Below are positions 63,166-64,000 of a stretch of DNA of 64,000 nucleotides, in pieces. The stretch is taken from assembly GCA_003482455.1 (NCBI GenBank), contig DMYW01000026.1, forward strand, positions 61,623 to 125,622, read 5' to 3'. Source of the stretch: Rheinheimera sp. GTDB taxonomy: Bacteria; Pseudomonadota; Gammaproteobacteria; Enterobacterales; Alteromonadaceae. Both the position numbers and the translations under genes were made by a program. Each line of letters begins with the position of its first letter. Position 1 is the first letter of the stretch. The notes below the pieces were generated by a model. The model was not told where the DNA came from. It saw only the letters and a program-made list of their open reading frames with translations, and ran no database searches.

Positions 63166-64000
63166 TTAACGCGGACTTTTTGCCGAATCTACCGCCGTCA
63201 GCTGGTAGCGTTTGGTTAGCGCTTTTACCCAAACGCTATCTCGTTGTAAAAACTGGTTTAATTGGCTAATTAATTCAGGCCGCTGTGTCGTCGACACCAT
63301 AAAGCCAACGCGAACTGTCGGTAAATGCAGCCCTTGTTCAGCGGCATCTGCTTGCTGTAACTGACGCAACAAGTGGCGCGCGACATGCCATTCGACATCC
63401 ACCGCATCAACACGATGTTTAAGCAGCATTTGCAAGGCCGCAGCCGCATCGGGTGTTTCCACGAGTTTAAATCGATTCGCTTGCTGCAGTTTTAATAGAT
63501 GATCTGGAGTAAAACCTCGTGGCACCGCAATGCTGTCGATCGAGGCCAAACTACGCTGGCTGTCACCGGCACGCACTAAAGTGCTGCCGATAATAGTCGT
63601 TAATGGCTGGCTGTACACACGTGCGTCCTGGCCTTCATGCGCGTGCCAATTCGGACTGTCCGGATACACCAAATCACATTCGCCGCTGCGATAACCCCGT
63701 TTAATCGGCAGCGCTACCCATTGAAATGGCATGTCGGCTTGCTGAAAAAACCGCGTTAATAGCTCAGGTGCAAAACCGCGCGCCAGCGCGTTGGAAAAAT
63801 CATAATGCGGATAATAATCGATGGCTTGCACGCACACGCGCACTGCCTTTACTGGTTTCGCTGCAGGCAAAGGCTTCGCTACGGGCACTGGCGTCGCTGC
63901 CGGCAGCGTTTGTGCGAACAGTACCCCACTTGCCCACCAAGCGGCACAGCCCCAGAGCAGCAGCAATTTGAATGCACGCCATGCTTGTCGCCAGACGTAA
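63166..64000 (-). CDS. Periplasmic binding-protein-like protein, 5' end outside window
   Basis: The frame stays open to the window edge, with no stop upstream of the hydrophobic segment LLLLWGCAAWWASGVLFAQ, so the start codon is probably outside the window or at the TTG near 63966. After this signal and a Pro/Ala/Lys linker (VPVAKPLPAAKPVK) the type 2 periplasmic-binding domain has ARGFAPELLTRFFQQADM and DLVYPDSPN. Orphan solute sensor-like protein; ligand unknown. About 278 residues seen. Confidence 0.8.
   Translation of the reverse strand, partial: YVWRQAWRAFKLLLLWGCAAWWASGVLFAQTLPAATPVPVAKPLPAAKPVKAVRVCVQAIDYYPHYDFSNALARGFAPELLTRFFQQADMPFQWVALPIKRGYRSGECDLVYPDSPNWHAHEGQDARVYSQPLTTIIGSTLVRAGDSQRSLASIDSIAVPRGFTPDHLLKLQQANRFKLVETPDAAAALQMLLKHRVDAVDVEWHVARHLLRQLQQADAAEQGLHLPTVRVGFMVSTTQRPELISQLNQFLQRDSVWVKALTKRYQLTAVDSAKSPR

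Overview
This 64 kb window is an ordinary stretch of a gammaproteobacterial chromosome. Codon use, gene families and neighbourhoods (upp, slyD, rraB, acpH, selO, nhaA, an imuA-imuB-dnaE2 SOS cassette, S46 peptidase, POT transporter, many GGDEF/EAL/HD-GYP proteins, glutamine-rich proteins) suggest an aquatic member near Rheinheimera, Alishewanella or Shewanella. That placement is inference from gene content. I see no rRNA, tRNA, insertion sequence, prophage or CRISPR array. Genes are densely packed, often with ATGA overlaps, and are separated by clear intrinsic terminators.

Layout: 0.1-8.5 kb holds stress and housekeeping genes (tpx, a cupredoxin and an outer-membrane barrel in divergent orientation, LysE exporter, sterol-desaturase-like enzyme, DUF3422 protein, upp, mtfA, a His-rich secreted protein, slyD). 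8.6-11.7 kb encodes a divergent class A penicillin-binding protein. 11.7-13.4 kb is the most interesting locus: a GNAT acetyltransferase translationally coupled to a tetrapyrrole-methylase-fold methyltransferase, and, divergently, an 86-residue protein with a helical leader, a short hydrophobic segment and an acidic tail. Together they look like a split (type IV) borosin, a RiPP whose peptide backbone is N-methylated. A TPR-GGDEF protein follows 10 bp behind the candidate precursor. 15.2-19.2 kb is an operon of a PstS-like binding protein, a barrel and a GGDEF-EAL protein. 19.4-21.2 kb is a collagen-repeat lipoprotein of the choice-of-anchor I family, preceded by a Pho-box-like direct repeat.

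21-34.6 kb carries an HDOD protein, an S46 dipeptidyl peptidase, a porin, an unknown membrane protein, a POT peptide transporter, an alkyltransferase-like DNA repair protein, an EamA transporter, an HD-GYP phosphodiesterase, a LysR-HAD pair, and DoxX plus pirin divergent from LysR. 34.9-40.4 kb is the SOS mutagenesis operon imuA-imuB-dnaE2 with a perfect LexA box. 41-49 kb has a six-hairpin glycosidase, an EamA transporter, a periplasmic binding protein with acpH, rraB and selO. 49-54 kb has a small barrel with a terminator-like structure in its leader, nhaA and an LTA-synthase-type membrane enzyme.

54.1-58.7 kb is a six-gene, tightly overlapping minus-strand unit: cytochrome b562, response regulator, histidine kinase, EfeO-like cupredoxin, an FTR1-family permease with degenerate iron motifs, and an outer-membrane protein. 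It resembles a self-regulated metal or redox system. The last part has yebC, DoxX, a nitroreductase, yjjX, an AIM24-type protein and a periplasmic binding protein cut by the window end. Signalling through c-di-GMP is prominent: two GGDEF-containing proteins and one HD-GYP protein, plus an HDOD protein.
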